From: Anaerolineales bacterium UBA5797
GTDB taxonomy: Bacteria > Chloroflexota > Anaerolineae > Anaerolineales > Villigracilaceae
Assembly: GCA_002418205.1 (NCBI GenBank)
Contig: DIDP01000072.1
Span: 1-17,369, forward strand
Direction of reading: 5' to 3'
DNA: 17,369 nt
Shown here: positions 7,109 through 14,661 of the stretch, piece after piece
How positions within the stretch are numbered: position 1 is the first letter of the stretch
Layout of the letters: each line of letters opens with the position of its first letter
Notes under the pieces: generated by a model
What the model was told of the DNA's origin: nothing
The model's database searches: none
What the model saw: the letters and a program-made list of their open reading frames with translations, nothing else
Program-made: the position numbers and the translations under genes

Positions 7109-7999
7109 TTATTCCTTTCCCGGTCCCTTTACGATCAGGACCGAACACTTCGAATAATGGACAAGTTTGCGCGAGACGCTCCCCACCAGCAGGCTCTTGA
7201 ACTGACTCAGACCCCGCGACCCGGCAACGATCAGGTCCAGTTGGTGGACGGTGGCGTAATCGATGATCTCGGTCGCCGCATCGCCGCGCACCAGCATGTC
7301 GGTGGATCTCAGCCCCTTTTGCAGGAGCAGGCCCGAGGTCCGCTTGAGAAGCGCATGCCCCGCCTTCGCCTCCTTTTTTGCGATGGCGGTCTCATCCTCC
7401 GGCGCGGGGAACTGGGCATAGATGGTCCGCCATCCGCTTAGATACGGCTCCATCATCACCGGTCTTGGGAGCGGCGGCAGCACGTGGAGCACGCGCAGGT
7501 CCACCTTTGCAGGCAGTGGGAATTTGGCGAGGTAACGCGCTGCCCTCTGACTGCAGGGCGAACCGTCCGTCACAAGCAGGATGTGCCGCAAACCGTGGTA
7601 CGGCGCACGGACGACCAACACCGGACAGCAGGCATACTCCACCACCTGCTGGGCAACGCCGCCCAACAGAATGCCGGCGGTGGCGCGCAGACCCTTGGCG
7701 CCCAGCACGATCAGGTCGGGCTTCTGGTCTTCGGCATGCTCGAGGATCATCTCGACCGGATAGCCGAGCTTCAACTCCGTCTCGACACGGAAGCCCCTGC
7801 TTGCAAGCTGGTTTCTCGTGCGCTCGAGCGACTGCTCATACTCCGTGATGTGCGGGACCTGGCCGGAGTGGAAGGCACGCAAGACCGATATGCGACTGTT
7901 CGGGGGGAGGGGAACATCCTGCAACAACTCAACCGCCGCCTGGGCATGTTGAGAACCGTCATCGGCAAAAAGAATGTTCAGTCTCTTTTTCGGAGTCAT
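7109..7999 (-). CDS. Tandem universal stress protein (UspA family)
   Basis: This 296-residue protein has two Usp domains. Domain 1 (about residues 5-140) has RLNILFADDGSQHAQAAVE and an ATP-loop region GAKGLRATAGILLGGVAQQV. Domain 2 (about 150-296) has HILLVTDGSPCSQRAARYL and a canonical nucleotide loop GSRGLSQFKSLLVGSVS, matching G-2x-G-9x-G-S. Domain 1 has GG where the motif usually has G-S/T. Tandem Usp proteins are cytosolic ATP-binding stress or persistence factors. I chose the ATG at 7997-7999 because a near-perfect AGAAAGGAGG lies just upstream; an earlier in-frame ATG at 8038 has no such site. It is the first gene of an operon with the EF-Tu-like barrel protein. Confidence 0.94.
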   Translation of the reverse strand: MTPKKRLNILFADDGSQHAQAAVELLQDVPLPPNSRISVLRAFHSGQVPHITEYEQSLERTRNQLASRGFRVETELKLGYPVEMILEHAEDQKPDLIVLGAKGLRATAGILLGGVAQQVVEYACCPVLVVRAPYHGLRHILLVTDGSPCSQRAARYLAKFPLPAKVDLRVLHVLPPLPRPVMMEPYLSGWRTIYAQFPAPEDETAIAKKEAKAGHALLKRTSGLLLQKGLRSTDMLVRGDAATEIIDYATVHQLDLIVAGSRGLSQFKSLLVGSVSRKLVHYSKCSVLIVKGPGKE

Positions 8000-8152
8000 G
8001 GTTGCCTCCTTTCTTTGGACGAACATCTCTTCATTCATACTGTAGCATAAATCGGCGTCAAAATCCAGTTTGAGTTCTTCGACCTCCTCGTGCGCTGTGG
8101 TCAGCCTCCCATGATTCGCGCCTTACAGGTTGTGTTTCTTCACTTGACAGGC

Positions 8153-8165
8153 ATGCTATACTTTC
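8153..8165 (+). promoter_or_regulatory. Extended -10 promoter of the PAP2 gene
   Basis: ATGCTATACTTTC contains TG-C-TATACT (hexamer 8157-8162), an extended -10. No good -35 lies at 17 nt, although a TTGACA sits oddly close at 8144-8149. The predicted start is near 8169, giving a leader of about 29 nt. The same 13 bases recur before the DUF11/LysM gene. Confidence 0.55.
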
Positions 8166-8197
8166 TTTAACAATCTGAACCATCTCAAGGAGTTCCC

Positions 8198-9172
8198 ATG
8201 GACGCCCTCTATCAATTCGGCATCGCCCTCATCCAGTTCCTGCAGAACAACTTCAGCCCCGCCCTGGATGGCTTCATGAACGCCTTTACCTTCATGGGAC
8301 GCATCGAGTTCTACCTGGTGCTGGTCCCGTTCATTTACTGGGTGCTCGACCGGCGCATCGGCATCCGCACCTTTCTGGTCCTGCTCTACGTGGATACCAT
8401 CGCCACCTCCTTCAAACTGCTGCTCCACCAGCCGCGCCCCTACTGGATCGGCGATGTCAAGCCGCTGAGCACCGAAACATCCTACGGCATCCCCTCCTCC
8501 CACGCCAGCGATTCCCTTGCCGTCCAGGGCTACCTCGCAAGCCGCGTCAAAAAGACCTGGTTCTGGGTCATCGTTGTCTTCCTCGTTTTCTTCATCAGCA
8601 TCTCACGCCTGTATCTCGGCGTGCACTTCCCGCAGGATACGCTGTTCGGGTGGGTCATCGGTCTCTTCGTCCTCTGGACGCTTTCGCAATGGGGCGATGA
8701 GGTCGTGGACTGGTTCAGGTCGGCATCGCTCTCCGCCCAGATCGGGATCGGGTTCGTCGTTTCGCTCGTCATTGCCCTGACCGGGATCCTCATCCGCCTC
8801 ATCATCTCCGGGATCCCTGATCCCGTTTCATGGAGCAGTTTCTCCACGCAGGCGCGGTCCATCGACCATTTCATCACCCTCTCCGGCGCCCTGTTCGGGA
8901 TGATCGCCGGGTATGCCCTCACCCGCCAATATGCGCGCTTCAGCGCAAAAGGCGACTGGGGCAAACGCCTGATCCGCTACATCCTTGGGATCGTCGGCCT
9001 GCTCCTGCTTTACTACGGTCTCGACCTCGTCTTTTCCGCCATCGCCCCCGATGAAACGACCCTCGGTTACCTCCTGCGCTACATCCGCTATGGGGCTGCC
9101 ACGTTCTGGGCAACCTTCCTTGCGCCATGGATCTTCCTCAAAACCAGGCTGGCAGACCTCGAAAGCGGATGA
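8198..9172 (+). CDS. PAP2-family membrane phosphatase
   Basis: This 324-residue integral membrane protein carries all three PAP2 motifs: K73-x6-RP (KLLLHQPRP), PSSH (His102) and SR-x5-H-x3-D (S136 to D147, with His143). These form the phosphatidate/undecaprenyl-pyrophosphate phosphatase site in the family, so a lipid phosphate or polyprenyl pyrophosphate substrate is likely. Hydrophobic segments cover the protein, including about 122-140, 148-163, 177-200, 228-245, 260-280 and 292-315. The last 150 residues, beyond the catalytic core, form an extra membrane region larger than in minimal PAP2 proteins. ATG 8198 has AAGGAG upstream. It is divergent from the stress-protein operon. Confidence 0.93.
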   Translation: MDALYQFGIALIQFLQNNFSPALDGFMNAFTFMGRIEFYLVLVPFIYWVLDRRIGIRTFLVLLYVDTIATSFKLLLHQPRPYWIGDVKPLSTETSYGIPSSHASDSLAVQGYLASRVKKTWFWVIVVFLVFFISISRLYLGVHFPQDTLFGWVIGLFVLWTLSQWGDEVVDWFRSASLSAQIGIGFVVSLVIALTGILIRLIISGIPDPVSWSSFSTQARSIDHFITLSGALFGMIAGYALTRQYARFSAKGDWGKRLIRYILGIVGLLLLYYGLDLVFSAIAPDETTLGYLLRYIRYGAATFWATFLAPWIFLKTRLADLESG

Positions 9173-9207
9173 TTTCACATCGAAGGTGATGATTTCAGCG
9201 GCACTCT

Positions 9208-9220
9208 ATGCTATACTTTC
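9208..9220 (+). promoter_or_regulatory. Extended -10 promoter of the DUF11/LysM gene
   Basis: ATGCTATACTTTC, with TATACT at 9212-9217, is identical over 13 bases to the element before the PAP2 gene. The transcript would begin near 9224, leaving a leader of about 65 nt. Confidence 0.55.
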
Positions 9221-9289
9221 CATAGCCAGTTAACACAGGGGCACAAACGCCGGATCAACCTTACAACCGATGGAGAAAGGGACGCGATC

Positions 9290-10846
9290 ATGCTAAAGTC
9301 GAAATTCGTCATCCCGTTATTGGTCCTTGCACTGACCCTCGGGGCGTGCAACATCCCTCCCACTGCCACACCGCCGCCCAACGGTGGAGGAGGCGGTCAA
9401 ACGATCTTCGATGGAGGTCCGATCATCGTACTGGAAAAGACCGCCACCAACGCCTCGACCGTCTTCAACACGGTGGGTCAAGCCATCACGTATGAATACA
9501 AGGTCAGGAACTCCGGCAGTTCCGCGGCGGCGGGTCCCGTGGCCATTCAGGATAACAAAATCACCGGCATCAACTGTCCGGGTCTCAATACCATCGGCAA
9601 CCTGGACGGCAACCTCGACCTGAACGAAGTTCTGACCTGCACCGCCACCTACAACATCACCCAAGCCGATCTCGATGCCGGCAAGGTGACCAACGTCGCG
9701 ACCGCCACGGTCTCCGGCATCGTCTCGAACCAGGTCAGCATCACCGTCACGCTTTCCCCCCAGACCAAAAAACTCTCCCTGACCAAGACCGCCAACCCGA
9801 CCGTTTACAGTCAGGTCGGTCAGGTCATTACCTACACCTACACCATCCAGAACTCGGGGACAACCACCCTCGGACCGGCGCAGTTCACGGTCAAGGACAA
9901 TTACTTCAACTTCACGATCAATTGCGGAGGCGACCAGACCACCCTCGCCCCTTCCCAAACCGTCAGTTGTTCGGCGAACTACAGCATCACCCAGGCTGAC
10001 ATGAACGTCGCCTCGGTCACGAACAACGCGGTGGCGAACGGCGGCGGGGCGGAACAATCCCCCGCGGTCAGCGCAACCATCTCAAGGAGCGCGCCGTCCT
10101 CCAACCTGACGAAAGGCTCCACGATCACGCATATCGTCGAAAAGGGCGAATGGATGTATCAGATCGTCCGCTGTTACGGCGCGGACTTCACCGCCACGCG
10201 CAACGCCAACCCGCAGATCGCCAACCCCCGGTTCATCAAACCGGGCTGGGTGCTGACCGTGCCGAACATCGGCAGTGACGGCAGGATCTTCGGCAAGCCC
10301 TGCATCGGCTATCACATCGTCCAATCCGGCGAAACGTGGAACACCATCGCCCAAAAATATAACGCCGACTATGATGTTCTGCTGGAGGCGAACTGGAACG
10401 TGGCATTTGGGACCGGCGCCTGCGTCAGGATCCCGCTGAACTCCGCCGGTGGCGCAACGCCCGCCCCGCCAGCCCTGTCAGCCTGCTCAGGCGGGGTTGT
10501 CGTCACTCCCACACAGCCATCGAATGAGCCGATCCGCATTTACATCCCGGCCGGTACCGACAAGGTCAGCTTCTCCAACACGCTCTCCCCCACGGGCAAG
10601 ATCCGCTATGTGATCAACCTCAACCAGAACCAGATCCTCGACATCAAGGTCACTGCACCCGCCAACGAGGTTGCCATGGCGGTGTATGGTCCGAACGGCG
10701 CCACCCTCAAGCCGCTGGATACCAACCTGGTCTGGACGTACGCCCTCACCACCAGCGGCGATTACATCATCGAACTCGCGGGTGTTGCCGGTGCCTCCAA
10801 CAAGGGCTTCACCATCGAGATCAGGATCATCCCGCAGACGTCGTGA
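9290..10846 (+). CDS. Lipoprotein with DUF11-like repeats, two LysM domains and a PPC-like tail
   Basis: The 518-residue exported protein begins with a lipoprotein signal (hydrophobic VIPLLVLALTLGAC; lipidated Cys near residue 20) and a Pro/Gly linker. Two DUF11-type repeats of about 105 residues follow (about 45-155 and 160-265): LEKTATN...VGQAITYEYKVRNSG and LTKTANP...VGQVITYTYTIQNSG. Each ends in a Cys-containing NITQADL/SITQADM segment. Two LysM-like modules come next (about 280-328, THIVEKGEWMYQIVRCYG; about 340-385, YHIVQSGETWNTIAQKYN). The C-terminal beta-sandwich (about 414-518; IRIYIPAGTDKVSF ... GDYIIELAG) is PPC-like. LysM suggests glycan or cell-envelope binding. A surface structural role is inferred. 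Confidence 0.93.
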   Translation: MLKSKFVIPLLVLALTLGACNIPPTATPPPNGGGGGQTIFDGGPIIVLEKTATNASTVFNTVGQAITYEYKVRNSGSSAAAGPVAIQDNKITGINCPGLNTIGNLDGNLDLNEVLTCTATYNITQADLDAGKVTNVATATVSGIVSNQVSITVTLSPQTKKLSLTKTANPTVYSQVGQVITYTYTIQNSGTTTLGPAQFTVKDNYFNFTINCGGDQTTLAPSQTVSCSANYSITQADMNVASVTNNAVANGGGAEQSPAVSATISRSAPSSNLTKGSTITHIVEKGEWMYQIVRCYGADFTATRNANPQIANPRFIKPGWVLTVPNIGSDGRIFGKPCIGYHIVQSGETWNTIAQKYNADYDVLLEANWNVAFGTGACVRIPLNSAGGATPAPPALSACSGGVVVTPTQPSNEPIRIYIPAGTDKVSFSNTLSPTGKIRYVINLNQNQILDIKVTAPANEVAMAVYGPNGATLKPLDTNLVWTYALTTSGDYIIELAGVAGASNKGFTIEIRIIPQTS

Positions 10847-10908
10847 GGGAACAGCCGAATGGTCCGGAAAGAAGCGATTGCGTCCATTGACGCCCGAGAG
10901 GAAAGGTC

Positions 10909-11325
10909 ATGGCTGAACTGAAGACCAAAGTCAACAAAGCCAGCGTCGAGAAATTCCTCAAAGGCGTCAAGGACAAACAAAAGCAGGAGGACTGTTTCAG
11001 GATCCTCGAGATCATGAAGCGGGCGACGAAGTCCGAGCCTCAAATGTGGGGCACGAGCATCGTCGGCTTCGGGGGGTATCGTTACAAATATGCATCGGGC
11101 CGCGAAGGCGAATGGTTCCTGACGGGCTTCTCGCCGCGCAAACAGAACATCACGCTGTACATCATGTCCGGGTTCGAGGACTACGACAAACTGCTCGAAG
11201 ACCTGGGGAAATATTCGACGGGTAAATCGTGTCTGTACATCAGGAAACTCGAGGATGTCGATCCAAAGGTCTTGAAGGAACTCGTCACGAAATCCGCCAG
11301 GAAAATGATGCAAAGCAACGCCTAG
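10909..11325 (+). CDS. DUF1801-family protein
   Basis: This is a 138-residue soluble protein of the DUF1801 (YdhG/YdeI-like) family, identified by KRATKSEPQMWGTSIVGFG, followed by WFLTGFSPRKQNITLYIMSG and the terminal region TGKSCLYIRKLEDVDPKVLK. Members are small alpha/beta proteins of unsettled function, structurally resembling iron chaperone frataxin-like domains. The ATG at 10909 has AGGAAAGG upstream. It follows the LysM lipoprotein by 62 nt and may be read from the same transcript; an intrinsic terminator follows. No catalytic residues can be assigned. Confidence 0.9.
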   Translation: MAELKTKVNKASVEKFLKGVKDKQKQEDCFRILEIMKRATKSEPQMWGTSIVGFGGYRYKYASGREGEWFLTGFSPRKQNITLYIMSGFEDYDKLLEDLGKYSTGKSCLYIRKLEDVDPKVLKELVTKSARKMMQSNA

Positions 11326-11350
11326 CCGAACGCCCATCCCCAAGGCATCG

Positions 11351-11384
11351 ATCGCTCCTCAACAGACCGGGGAGCGATTTGTTT
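11351..11384 (+). terminator. Intrinsic terminator after the DUF1801 gene
   Basis: ATCGCTCC (11351-11358) pairs with GGAGCGAT (11371-11378) over a 12-nt loop and is followed by the T-rich TTTGTTT. It lies 25 nt after the stop codon and 30 nt before the next start. Confidence 0.62.
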
Positions 11385-11415
11385 AACATCGCTTTGCCGA
11401 TTTCAGGAGACCACG

Positions 11416-12504
11416 ATGAGCAGACGAAAATCTTACTGGTTGATATGGACCGCGCTATCCTTATGCCTCAGCGCCTGCGGGATGACGGTCGCCGCCTCAC
11501 CGCTTACGCCGACAACTGCCCCCGTTTCAACCGCCACCCATCCCCCCACACAGACTCCCGTCCCCACCTCCACATCCACACCGCTCCCCACACCGACGCC
11601 CATCCCGCACCCGCTCGAGATCGCGGCGATGCGCGCCCGCGACTACCCCGGCAGTGACATCGTGATCGAAGATGTGCTCGACCCCGGCGTGAACTACAGC
11701 CGCTATTACGTCTCGTATCTTTCGGAGGGATTGAAGATCTATGCTCTCATGACCGTGCCCAACGGCGAGCGGCCCATCACCGGCTGGCCCGTGATCGTAT
11801 TCAACCACGGCTACATCCCGCCGGATGTCTATCGCACCACCGAACGCTACGTCGCCTACGTGGACCTGATCGCGCGCAGCGGCTACATCGTCTTCCGTTC
11901 GGACTACCGCGGGCATGACCGGTCTGAGGGCGTGGCGGGCGGAGCCTACAGCCGACCCGATTACACCATTGATGTGCTCAACGCGGTCGCCTCGCTGAAG
12001 CGCCATCCCGATGCCGATCCCAACCGCATCGGCATGTGGGGGCATTCCATGGGCGGGTATATCACCCTGCGTTCGATGGTCATCACGGATGACATCAAAG
12101 CCGGTGTGATCTGGGCGGGCGTCGTCGGCTCGTATCCGGACCTTCTATACAACTGGCGGCGCGGAACAGGCTCCTCGCCCGACTCGAGACCGCGTCCCGG
12201 CTCGTGGCGCACCACATTCGTGGAAACCTACGGCACGCCGGAAGAGAACCCGGAATTCTGGGACTCGATCTCCGCCAATTCCTACCTGGGCGAGATCTCC
12301 GGTCCCATCCAGTTGCATCACGGCACCGCCGATACCGACGTCCCGCTGGAGTTCTCAGAACTGCTCTTCTATCAAATGCTGGACGCCGGTCAATACGTGG
12401 AGTTATATAAATACGAAGGCGATAACCACAACATCTCCAATTATTTCAGCACCGCCATGCGGAGGACGATCGAGTTCTTCGACAGGTATGTTAAACTGTA
12501 CTAA
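11416..12504 (+). CDS. Alpha/beta-hydrolase lipoprotein, prolyl-oligopeptidase-like
   Basis: This 362-residue exported enzyme starts with a lipoprotein signal (LIWTALSLCLSAC, Cys near residue 21) and a Thr/Pro linker to about residue 65. The hydrolase domain has NHGYIPP as a probable oxyanion-loop region and the nucleophile elbow GHSMGG with Ser211. Acid candidates lie in HGTADTDVP (Asp306 or Asp308), with His338 in GDNHNI. The fold and the SYRGHDRSEG-type core point to the S9/dienelactone-hydrolase-like group acting on esters or peptides outside the membrane. Substrate is unknown. AGGAG precedes the ATG. It is followed by the interspersed repeat at 12537-12666, with no clear terminator of its own. 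Confidence 0.91.
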   Translation: MSRRKSYWLIWTALSLCLSACGMTVAASPLTPTTAPVSTATHPPTQTPVPTSTSTPLPTPTPIPHPLEIAAMRARDYPGSDIVIEDVLDPGVNYSRYYVSYLSEGLKIYALMTVPNGERPITGWPVIVFNHGYIPPDVYRTTERYVAYVDLIARSGYIVFRSDYRGHDRSEGVAGGAYSRPDYTIDVLNAVASLKRHPDADPNRIGMWGHSMGGYITLRSMVITDDIKAGVIWAGVVGSYPDLLYNWRRGTGSSPDSRPRPGSWRTTFVETYGTPEENPEFWDSISANSYLGEISGPIQLHHGTADTDVPLEFSELLFYQMLDAGQYVELYKYEGDNHNISNYFSTAMRRTIEFFDRYVKLY

Positions 12505-12536
12505 AACTACTGAATTAAAAATTCCCGCCGCAAACA

Positions 12537-12666
12537 TGTCATTGCGAGGAAGCATCCTGAGCTGGACGCAGTCGAAGGATCCCGACGAAGCAATCTCCCG
12601 GTCCGAATGATCCGTAAAACAGCATGAAAGAAGGAGATTGCTTCTCGAAGAGCGCTCGCAACGACA
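12537..12666. repeat. 130-bp interspersed palindromic element (MITE-like)
   Basis: Outer ends TGTCATTGCGAG (12537-12548) and CTCGCAACGACA (12655-12666) are inverted repeats with one mismatch. Inner arms GAAGCAATCTCC (12587-12598) and GGAGATTGCTTC (12633-12644) are perfect. This TCATTGCGAGG ... GAAGCAATCTC pattern is one I recall from intergenic repeats in several bacterial groups. It has no coding capacity and lies between two co-oriented genes. Confidence 0.72.
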
Positions 12667-12717
12667 TTGGAAACAGAAAATAATTTTTCAAATATTGATA
12701 ACCAGGGAGCAACTCGC

Positions 12718-13398
12718 ATGACCACCCGTCTCTATCTCGTAAGGCACGGCGCAACCCAACTCACCGCCGAGGACAAATTCTCCGGCGCGGAAAATGTGTA
12801 CCTTTCGGACGAAGGACGCGAACAAGTCGCACATCTTGCCCGCCGACTGGCAGACGATAACATCCACGCCGTCTATTCCAGCCCGCTGGATCGAACGCTG
12901 GAGACCGCCGCCATCCTCGCCGGTCCGCACGGATTGACACCCATCACCGATGACGGGCTGCGCGAGATAAGTCACGGACATTGGGAGGGACGATCACGCA
13001 ACGAGGTGGAGGAACAGTTCCCGGAGGAGTATGCCGCCTGGGAGACCGACCCGTTCACGTTCGCGCCGGAGGGCGGCGAATCCGGCATCAGCGTATTGGC
13101 GCGGGCGCTGCCTGTCATCCGCGAGATCGTCATCCGGCACAGGGACAGGAACGTGCTGGTCGTTTCGCACAAGGCGACGATCCGGCTGATCATCAGCAGT
13201 CTGCTGGGCTTCGATGCGCGCGGCTACCGCGACCGCCTCGACCAGGCGCCTGCCTGCCTGAACATTCTGGATTTCAGGGATGCAGTGCATGCCCGGCTGA
13301 TGCTGTTCAACGACATCTCCCACTACGCCGACCAGCCCCATCGTCCGCAAAAACACCTCTCGCGCTGGTGGGATTCCTCCGCCCCGCCGGAGAAATGA
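12718..13398 (+). CDS. Histidine phosphatase (phosphoglycerate-mutase-like)
   Basis: This 226-residue cytosolic enzyme of the histidine phosphatase superfamily has the catalytic motif LVRHGAT (Arg9-His10-Gly11; His10 is phosphorylated in the family). It also has the phosphate-pocket segment SSPLDRTLETA, the acid in LREISHGHWEG, and the second catalytic His in VVSHKATIRLI. This resembles the cobC/GpmB-like branch, whose substrates range from alpha-ribazole phosphate to sugar phosphates; no cobalamin genes are nearby, so the substrate is open. I chose the ATG at 12718 because AGGGAG precedes it and the RHG motif begins shortly after. Its TGA abuts the stop codon of the convergent HEPN gene with no gap. 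Confidence 0.93.
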   Translation: MTTRLYLVRHGATQLTAEDKFSGAENVYLSDEGREQVAHLARRLADDNIHAVYSSPLDRTLETAAILAGPHGLTPITDDGLREISHGHWEGRSRNEVEEQFPEEYAAWETDPFTFAPEGGESGISVLARALPVIREIVIRHRDRNVLVVSHKATIRLIISSLLGFDARGYRDRLDQAPACLNILDFRDAVHARLMLFNDISHYADQPHRPQKHLSRWWDSSAPPEK

Positions 13399-13737
13399 TT
13401 ATTCTTCTTCGAGTATCTTTTTCAATTGTGCTTTCAATTGGGGCAGATCGCGCTCGATCACTTTCCATACCAGGGCGGTATTCGTCTCGAAATAACCGTG
13501 CACCAGAACGTGCCTCATGCCAATCATTCCACCCCAGGCAACCTCAGGATGAGCCTCACGAAAAGCAGGGGAGATTTTCGATGCCGCCTCGCCAATGATC
13601 TGCAAGTGATGGACCACCCAGACATTGAGCAGTTCGTCATCAGCAAGGATCTGGCTGGCGCTTTCGGAACTGACATATTGCTCGATCTTTTCGATGGCTT
13701 CCAGCATATCCATCAGTCGCTGGCGATCATCCCTCAT
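13399..13737 (-). CDS. HepT-like HEPN-domain toxin (DUF86), module 1
   Basis: This 112-residue all-helical protein carries the HEPN RNase signature R-x4-H-x-Y in GMRHVLVHGYF (Arg75, His80, Tyr82). In characterised HepT/MntA pairs this protein is an RNase toxin whose motif Tyr is AMPylated by the MNT partner. The length is typical of DUF86. Its ATG overlaps the stop of the MNT gene (ATGA, 13734-13737), so the two are translationally coupled, antitoxin first. Its TAA directly abuts the stop of the convergent phosphatase gene. The closing LKKILEEE is shared with the second HEPN in this window. Confidence 0.92.
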   Translation of the reverse strand: MRDDRQRLMDMLEAIEKIEQYVSSESASQILADDELLNVWVVHHLQIIGEAASKISPAFREAHPEVAWGGMIGMRHVLVHGYFETNTALVWKVIERDLPQLKAQLKKILEEE

Positions 13738-14024
13738 ATCTCCACCGCTTCTGAAACAACCTTCCGGCGGATGCTGGCTCGCAGGCTATCCTCCGTCACA
13801 ACATCCACGTCCACGCCGAGGATCTGTCCAAGTTCATACAGCAAACCACCCAAATCAAGCAGGCTCCGGTCTGGAGCCAGTGTGACCAGAAAATCTATGT
13901 CGCTTGCCTCATCGGCAGTGCCGCGCGCCACTGATCCAAAAACACGCACATGCGAAGCCCCGTAGCGCGCAGCAGTCTCAAGGATCTTTCTGCGATTCGT
14001 CTGTAAAAGGGTTTTGTATTCCAT
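13734..14024 (-). CDS. MntA-like minimal nucleotidyltransferase antitoxin, module 1
   Basis: This 96-residue minimal nucleotidyltransferase has the G-S-x10-D-x-D motif intact: VFGSVARGTADEASDIDFLV, with Gly30, Ser31, Asp42 and Asp44. A likely third acid is in VDVDVV. In known HepT/MntA systems the enzyme transfers AMP to the HEPN toxin and silences it. I chose the ATG at 14022-14024: AGGA lies 5 nt upstream and the length then equals the MNT of module 2. The longer open frame runs into the RHS remnant. A TATAAT lies only 16 nt before the start. The RHS remnant ends 36 nt upstream. Confidence 0.92.
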   Translation of the reverse strand: MEYKTLLQTNRRKILETAARYGASHVRVFGSVARGTADEASDIDFLVTLAPDRSLLDLGGLLYELGQILGVDVDVVTEDSLRASIRRKVVSEAVEI

Positions 14025-14039
14025 GATCGTCCTGCCTTG

Positions 14040-14045
14040 ATTATA
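14040..14045 (-). promoter_or_regulatory. Candidate -10 box of MNT-HEPN module 1
   Basis: A consensus TATAAT on the minus strand (plus-strand ATTATA) ends 15 nt before the MNT start codon. It predicts a leader of only about 9 nt. A good -35 at standard spacing is not visible. Confidence 0.35.
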
Positions 14046-14059
14046 CCCTCCTTCAAACA

Positions 14060-14323
14060 TCAATTTTTCCACCTCAAAACGTCCAGCCAGCGGGCGTTGA
14101 GGTAGTACAGCCCAAACTGTGACTCGTAACTGAACTGACCGGTGAACCGATATTCCGTCGGCGTCGTTCCCGAAGCATAGCGCACTTCGCCCTCGCGCAG
14201 CATCCCCGAAGTGAAACGGAGGGGACACGATTTGTCCCACAGGGATGCTTCGCAATATCGCAACTCTGAGATCACATTGTCGTTCGCATCGGTCGCCAAC
14301 TTATCCCCTTCAACTTTTACTAC
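14060..14323 (-). pseudogene. RHS core remnant (3' half of the core, broken at ARW)
   Basis: The minus-strand frame reads VVKVEGDKLATDANDNVISE, LRY, an inserted stretch, then GEVRYASGTTPTEYRFTGQF and, after SYESQ, FGLYYLNARW before ending LDVLRWKN at a TGA (14060-14062). These are hallmark strings of the RHS repeat-associated core, which normally continues ARWYDPxxGRFxxxD. Start, N-terminal repeats and C-terminal tail are missing, and part of the core between VKVEG and TDANDN also looks deleted. It starts at the stop codon of HEPN module 2 and stops 36 nt before MNT module 1. The remnant joins up with the fragment at 14954-15103. Confidence 0.78.
14199..14249. repeat. 51-bp palindromic insert inside the RHS remnant
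   Basis: Terminal inverted repeats AGCATCCC (14199-14206) and GGGATGCT (14242-14249) enclose an inner hairpin GGGACA (14222-14227) / TGTCCC (14233-14238). It falls between RHS segments ISELRY and GEVRYASG, which are usually about three residues apart but here lie 21 apart. The insert therefore kept the reading frame. It may be a miniature palindromic element. Confidence 0.5.
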
Positions 14324-14661
14324 TCTTCTTCCAGAATTTTCTTCAACTGCGGAATGAGTGGCGGCAGATCGTCCTTGATGGTTGTCCAAATGATCCTGAG
14401 ATTGACCCCATGGTATTCATGGACCACAATGTTACGCATGGCATTCATCTCCATCCACGGCAATTCGGGGTAACGGGCTTTGACATCTTTTGGGATATGC
14501 CGGGAGGCTTCGCCTATGATCTCGAGATTTCTCAAGACCGAGTCGATGGTCTTGTCGTCCTCTTCGAACTCGCCGAATTTGTAACCGTGCGTATATTTCT
14601 GGATCCTTGTAATGCACTCCAAAATATCCCCGACCCGCATTTTCCAGTTCCTAGACGGCAT
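14320..14661 (-). CDS. HepT-like HEPN-domain toxin (DUF86), module 2
   Basis: This 113-residue helical DUF86 protein has the HEPN catalytic motif in AMRNIVVHEYHG (Arg76, His81, Tyr83), so an RNase toxin controlled by AMPylation is expected by analogy with HepT. The ATG at 14659-14661 has GGGAGG upstream and overlaps the MNT gene by 11 nt; a second in-frame ATG at 14643 is possible but lacks such a site. It is related to, but clearly diverged from, the HEPN of module 1. Its TAG stop lies inside the string GTAGTAAAAG, which in the next frame is the RHS sequence VVK, so the gene ends exactly where RHS sequence resumes. Confidence 0.92.
   Translation of the reverse strand: MPSRNWKMRVGDILECITRIQKYTHGYKFGEFEEDDKTIDSVLRNLEIIGEASRHIPKDVKARYPELPWMEMNAMRNIVVHEYHGVNLRIIWTTIKDDLPPLIPQLKKILEEE

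Noticed and set aside
7484..8050. Plus-strand 188-residue open frame over the stress protein
   Set aside because: It is antisense to the well-supported tandem Usp gene and has no motif of its own.
8144..8162. Classical -35/-10 promoter TTGACA ... TATACT before the PAP2 gene
   Set aside because: The spacer is only 7 nt, too short for sigma-70; the extended -10 alone is the better reading.
9317..10057. Minus-strand open frame opposite the DUF11/LysM gene
   Set aside because: It is a low-complexity Gly/Arg/Asp shadow of a clearly supported gene.
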